Shown here piece by piece: positions 62,182-64,000 of a stretch of 64,000 bases of DNA. Origin of the DNA: Epiperipatus broadwayi (Eukaryota; Onychophora; Udeonychophora; Euonychophora; Peripatidae); NCBI GenBank assembly GCA_028023455.1, contig JAQFVV010012513.1:1761001-1825000 (forward strand). The letters are read 5' to 3'. Positions within the stretch are counted from its first letter, which is position 1, and each line of letters starts with the position of its first letter. The position numbers were made by a program, and so were the translations under genes. The notes under the pieces were generated by a model, which saw only the letters and a list, made by a program, of their open reading frames with translations, was not told where the DNA came from and searched no databases.

Positions 62182-63280
62182 ATCATCATCAACAACAACA
62201 ATTATCAATCCACTGCAGGATGAAGGTCTCTCCAAGTTCAATCCATCTTTTCCAATCTTTAACTTCTCTTCTCCACACCACCCCTGCACACTTTCTTATT
62301 TCATCCATCTCACATGTGGTCTCTTTTTTATAGGTATTTTACAATCTCTTGGAATCCAGTTTGATATTTCAATTATCCATCTTTTATCATCTCTTCTAGC
62401 AATATGTCCAGCCCAACTTCACTTCAGATGTTTAATTTTTTCAATGAGGTCAGTAACACCTGTTTGTTCTCTTACCCATATATTGCATTTTCGATCTCTT
62501 CTTCTTATTCCTAACATGCATCTCTTCATACTTCTTTGGGTAGTCTGAAGTCTCTGTATTGCTCTTCTGTTAAGTGTCCATATCTCAGATCTATAAGTAA
62601 GAACTGGCAAAACATATTTATTAAAAACCTTCTATTTCTAACACATATGCATATTTCCTTTTAATATCAAGTTACGTCTACCAAATGCACTCTGACCAAG
62701 TTTAATTCTATTATTAATTTCATCCATTATGTTTCCATATGTATTAATAATCTGACCAAAGTATTTGTAACTGTTAACTTCTAACTCATCATAATCAATC
62801 TTTATTTTCATATTTTGAGAAAATTTATTGAACATTACTTTAGTCTCTTTAATAATTATATTTATAAAGTGCATACTCATTACTTTAAAGTAATATATAT
62901 TAAGGCTTCAAACTTAAAACTATGCACCTGAAAAAACGACTCAGATTTGCAGAGGTCCCTACTGTCATTTTTTCAGGCACATAGTTTTTAGATTGTAGCC
63001 TTAATATATATTACTTTAGTCTTTTTAATATATTTATTTTTAGTCCTACTTTCATCTGATAACTCCTGCAACATTTTCTGCAGCTCTAAAGCATTATTTG
63101 CAAAAAACAACTACATCATCTTCAAAAATCTAAATGACTTAAATAATCTCCATTTACTTACACTCCATTAGTTTCCCATTTTAATCCACAAAATATTTGT
63201 TGCAGCACTGCTGTAAAAAGTTTTGGAGATGTGGAGTTACCCTGTCTTACACCCTTCTCAATGTTGCCTTTCCTAGCATC
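62182..63280 (-). pseudogene. RTE copy 3, split by a foldback
   Basis: Minus-strand C terminus: RSEIWTLNRRAIQRLQTTQR, RDRKCNIWVREQTGVTDLIE, and upstream NSYKYFGQIINTYGN, NRIKLGQSAFGRRNLILKGN, then after the foldback the VNGEYLSHLD region and [13 protein letters not shown] remnants (about 63180-63240). The 3' tail is ATCATCAACAACAACAATTA at 62182. 5' truncated near 63280. Stops and frameshifts throughout. Confidence 0.9.
62856..63010. repeat. Foldback family C inserted in RTE copy 3
   Basis: Arms TAATATATATTAAGGCTTCA and GATTGTAGCCTTAATATATA pair, with inner GAAAAAACGACTCAGATTTG and GCAGAGGTCCCTACTGTCAT. The RTE phrase ATTACTTTAGTCT(C/T)TTTAAT is present on both sides (about 62837 and 63011), showing a target duplication of about 20 bp on insertion. 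Confidence 0.75.
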
Positions 63281-64000
63281 TTTATAGGTCTCATTTTATG
63301 TGGTAGATAGGTTTTTCAAAAAATGGGCACAAAAGAAATTGCACAAAAATAAATGTAACTTATCTTGAAAAATGGTGGGATAGGTTCTGTAATTTTTGAA
63401 ATTTGCATAAAAGCAAAGCAACAAGGAAAAATTACTTTAAAATTCCCATTAAAAAACTAAAGAAATAAAGTATGACTAATAAAATATTTGAAAAAAATTA
63501 ATACAAGACAAGCTTTTTTTACTTTTTTGATTAACTACAATATTAATTTTACATTTTTTCATACATATTTTAATCATTACCACTATTAGACAATATGCAT
63601 TCATTTGTAAACTAGTAAGAAATCAGATTTGTGACGTGATGTACAACTAGCGCCACTTTCAGTCATGTGCTATGTTAATGGTTTTCTGTTTCTAGATTAA
63701 AAAAATGAGATCACAATCAAAACAAAAAGATTATACATTATCATTAGAAAGATTATTTTCAGTTTATAAAATCAATAAAATCTTCATTACTATTTATTTT
63801 AAAAATCTAAAAAAATATTTATTTCTGTTAATATCTAACAAAATATGTTTTAAAAGTTTAAAAATTTTGAATATTTATTGCAATATTTTTATACATAAGT
63901 ATAAATCTATTATTATTACTTACTCATTAGTATAAGTAGGTTATTTACATACCAGCTAAGATTCTAAATACAGCTTCTGGCCATATTCACGTTAGCTGCT
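63281..64000. other. Unassigned stretch to the window end
   Basis: Short frames only; no motif or repeat partner recognised. Confidence 0.4.

Overview
This window looks like AT-rich repeat-dense DNA from an animal nucleus, most likely an invertebrate. The evidence is the mix of RTE-clade LINEs, a Penelope-like retroelement with a GIY-YIG endonuclease, a hAT transposon with 8-bp target duplications, short tRNA-derived SINEs, and arrays of di-, tri- and tetranucleotide repeats. I see no bacterial-type genes, operons, rRNA, CRISPR or intact host protein-coding gene. I cannot name the species from the sequence.

Layout. 1-5.8 kb: AT-rich DNA with one SINE, a foldback element, an old RTE 3' fragment and (TAG)n and (CTAT)n arrays. 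5.8-8.7 kb: one decayed hAT transposon with both ends and target duplications intact. 8.8-14 kb: SINEs, RTE debris, and a foldback family (called family A here) whose arms carry hammerhead-ribozyme sequences. 14-24 kb: mostly unassigned AT-rich DNA with more SINEs, palindromes and two unidentified coding-like remnants. 24.8-27.9 kb: a nearly clean RTE retrotransposon with one frameshift, head to head with an older RTE fragment across a (TA)n array. 28-39 kb: SINEs, foldbacks, long microsatellites, a second family A element with an intact hammerhead core (36.0 kb), and a palindromic family B with a hammerhead-like centre (38.3 kb). 39.7-43.0 kb: a full-length but broken RTE with its structured 5' leader. 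43-50 kb: a large foldback, then two Penelope-like copies head to head beside a complex repeat block. 51-57 kb: a 1.1-kb terminal-inverted-repeat element, a 1.1-kb palindrome, smaller foldbacks and a 99-bp minisatellite. 57-64 kb: LINE and hAT debris and another RTE copy split by a foldback.

How the parts relate. The RTE copies could once have supplied reverse transcriptase; the SINEs have long target duplications, as expected for LINE-driven insertion. Every autonomous element here is broken, so nothing in the window is clearly self-mobile. The most interesting signal is recurrence: at least four unrelated-looking palindromic repeat families carry a CUGANGA / stem / GAAA (or a close decay product) hammerhead-type core, and one family A copy has two such motifs in tandem 127 nt apart. 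This suggests small non-autonomous elements using self-cleaving RNA, comparable to known metazoan retrozymes and Penelope terminal repeats but in a foldback architecture. Ribozyme calls are from hand-folding and need computation and assay.
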